A stretch of DNA of 64,000 bases. Source: CAZMNY01 sp964635375 (GTDB taxonomy: Bacteria > Planctomycetota > Planctomycetia > Pirellulales > Pirellulaceae). A program made the translations under genes and the position numbers. Below the pieces are notes generated by a model that was not told the DNA's origin, made no database searches, and saw nothing but the letters and a program-made list of their open reading frames with translations. The stretch lies in the NCBI GenBank assembly GCA_964635375.1, contig CAZWOU010000014.1, forward strand, positions 5,504 through 69,503, read 5' to 3'. Shown here one piece after another: positions 63,477 through 64,000 of this stretch (within the stretch, counting starts at the first letter, position 1; each line of letters begins with the position of its first letter).

Positions 63477-64000
63477 ATGAGCAGCGAACAGTCAACCGAC
63501 TCGGTCGACAGCAACGGCGTCAAAATGCTCGAGAGAATTGTCTCGGAGCTGAATGAGCGATTGAAGCTCACAGAAAAACAGTTGATGAAGACTCATCGCA
63601 TCGCCGTCGAAGCTTTGCGCGCGGCCGGCGACGGCCCCAATGCCTTGTCGCTTGAGGAGGACGCCCCCTTTGCCGACGACGCACCCGAACGCGCGGAAGA
63701 CGCCCTGGGAACTGAAAATGAACTCGACAACTGCGGTGGCGACGTCGATGAGGTTTTTGACGATGTCTCGCACACAGACGATGTTGAGCAGGGCCTCTCT
63801 GAGCCGAAAGCTGATCAACAATTCGACGAATCGGTTTCCCCTCTAGCGAGCCAAGCTCCGCCCGGCGTCGTTGAGCCAGATCCTCCGCAGGCGCCTCCCG
63901 CCTTTGCCCCGCCAGCTCAGGCAATCCCACAGCAGGCAATCCCGCAGCAGCCCCAGTTTGCCCAGCCGCAGGCAGGAAACGGCGGCGCCAGCGACTGGGA
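63477..64000 (+). CDS. Acidic Pro/Gln-rich protein, 3' end beyond the window
   Basis: The frame from ATG 63477 is open to the window end (over 174 residues). A short coiled-coil-like helix (KMLERIVSELNERLKLTEKQLMKT) is followed by an acidic region (EEDAPFADDAPERAEDAL) and a Pro/Gln-rich, repetitive stretch (QAIPQQAIPQQPQF). It continues the SrfC-SrfB run after 157 bases, so it may be the third partner, in the place of SrfA; I cannot recognise homology from this fragment. Confidence 0.75.
   Translation, partial: MSSEQSTDSVDSNGVKMLERIVSELNERLKLTEKQLMKTHRIAVEALRAAGDGPNALSLEEDAPFADDAPERAEDALGTENELDNCGGDVDEVFDDVSHTDDVEQGLSEPKADQQFDESVSPLASQAPPGVVEPDPPQAPPAFAPPAQAIPQQAIPQQPQFAQPQAGNGGASDW

Noticed and set aside
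1..64000. CRISPR arrays, rRNA or tRNA genes
   Set aside because: None was recognised by eye: no regularly spaced repeat array other than the short tandem repeats listed, and no tRNA cloverleaf or rRNA stretch. A tRNA could still have been missed without a covariance search.

Overview
The window looks like a metagenome-style or draft scaffold (two N gaps, at 9642-9741 and 55148-55157) from a planctomycete of the Pirellulaceae type. The evidence is the paired planctomycete cytochrome/DUF1549/DUF1553 and DUF1501 genes, secreted PQQ-type and TolB-type beta-propellers, Tat-secreted hydrolases, a DUF5690 transporter-like protein, a tricorn-like protease, and many short, non-operonic gene neighbourhoods on both strands. 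No rRNA, tRNA or CRISPR array was recognised.

Layout. 1-9 kb: the end of a dihydroorotase, a secreted cytochrome/LamG protein with its DUF1501 partner, an iron alcohol dehydrogenase with a sugar-phosphate isomerase-like protein, and a PQQ-like propeller. 9.3-9.8 kb: a repeat-flanked assembly gap. 9.8-17.7 kb: ROK sugar kinase, secreted alpha/beta hydrolase, beta-helix protein, a thioredoxin-fold protein whose active site is written TGA-x-x-Cys (candidate selenoprotein), a Tat propeller and an SGNH hydrolase. 17.8-23.7 kb: zinc dehydrogenase plus DUF5690, then a DNA adenine methyltransferase and an AlkA-like glycosylase. 23.8-28.3 kb: lipase-like hydrolase, two SDR proteins and a glutamate-decarboxylase-like enzyme. 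28.3-37 kb: DNA maintenance genes (UvrA-like, NAD-dependent ligase) with small neighbours and an aminotransferase. 37.2-44.1 kb: HEAT protein, then MoxR ATPase, DUF58, BatA-like and a second VWA membrane protein.

44.3-64 kb holds the most unusual region. It encodes an atypical protein kinase with helical C-terminal part, a TerY-like VWA protein, a PP2C-like phosphatase, a zinc-ribbon/TM/Ig-like/PDZ membrane protein, an SrfC-like P-loop GTPase, an SrfB-like actin/HSP70-fold ATPase and the start of an acidic, Pro/Gln-rich protein that runs off the end. All are on the + strand. The run is interrupted at 47.2-52.9 kb by a toroid cytochrome protein, a compact IS200-like element with perfect 75-bp inverted ends, and a tricorn-like protease. 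I infer that the kinase, VWA and phosphatase form a phospho-signalling triad controlling an Srf-type NTPase machine at the membrane. The two strongest leads are this cluster and the candidate selenoprotein with a fitting bacterial SECIS hairpin.
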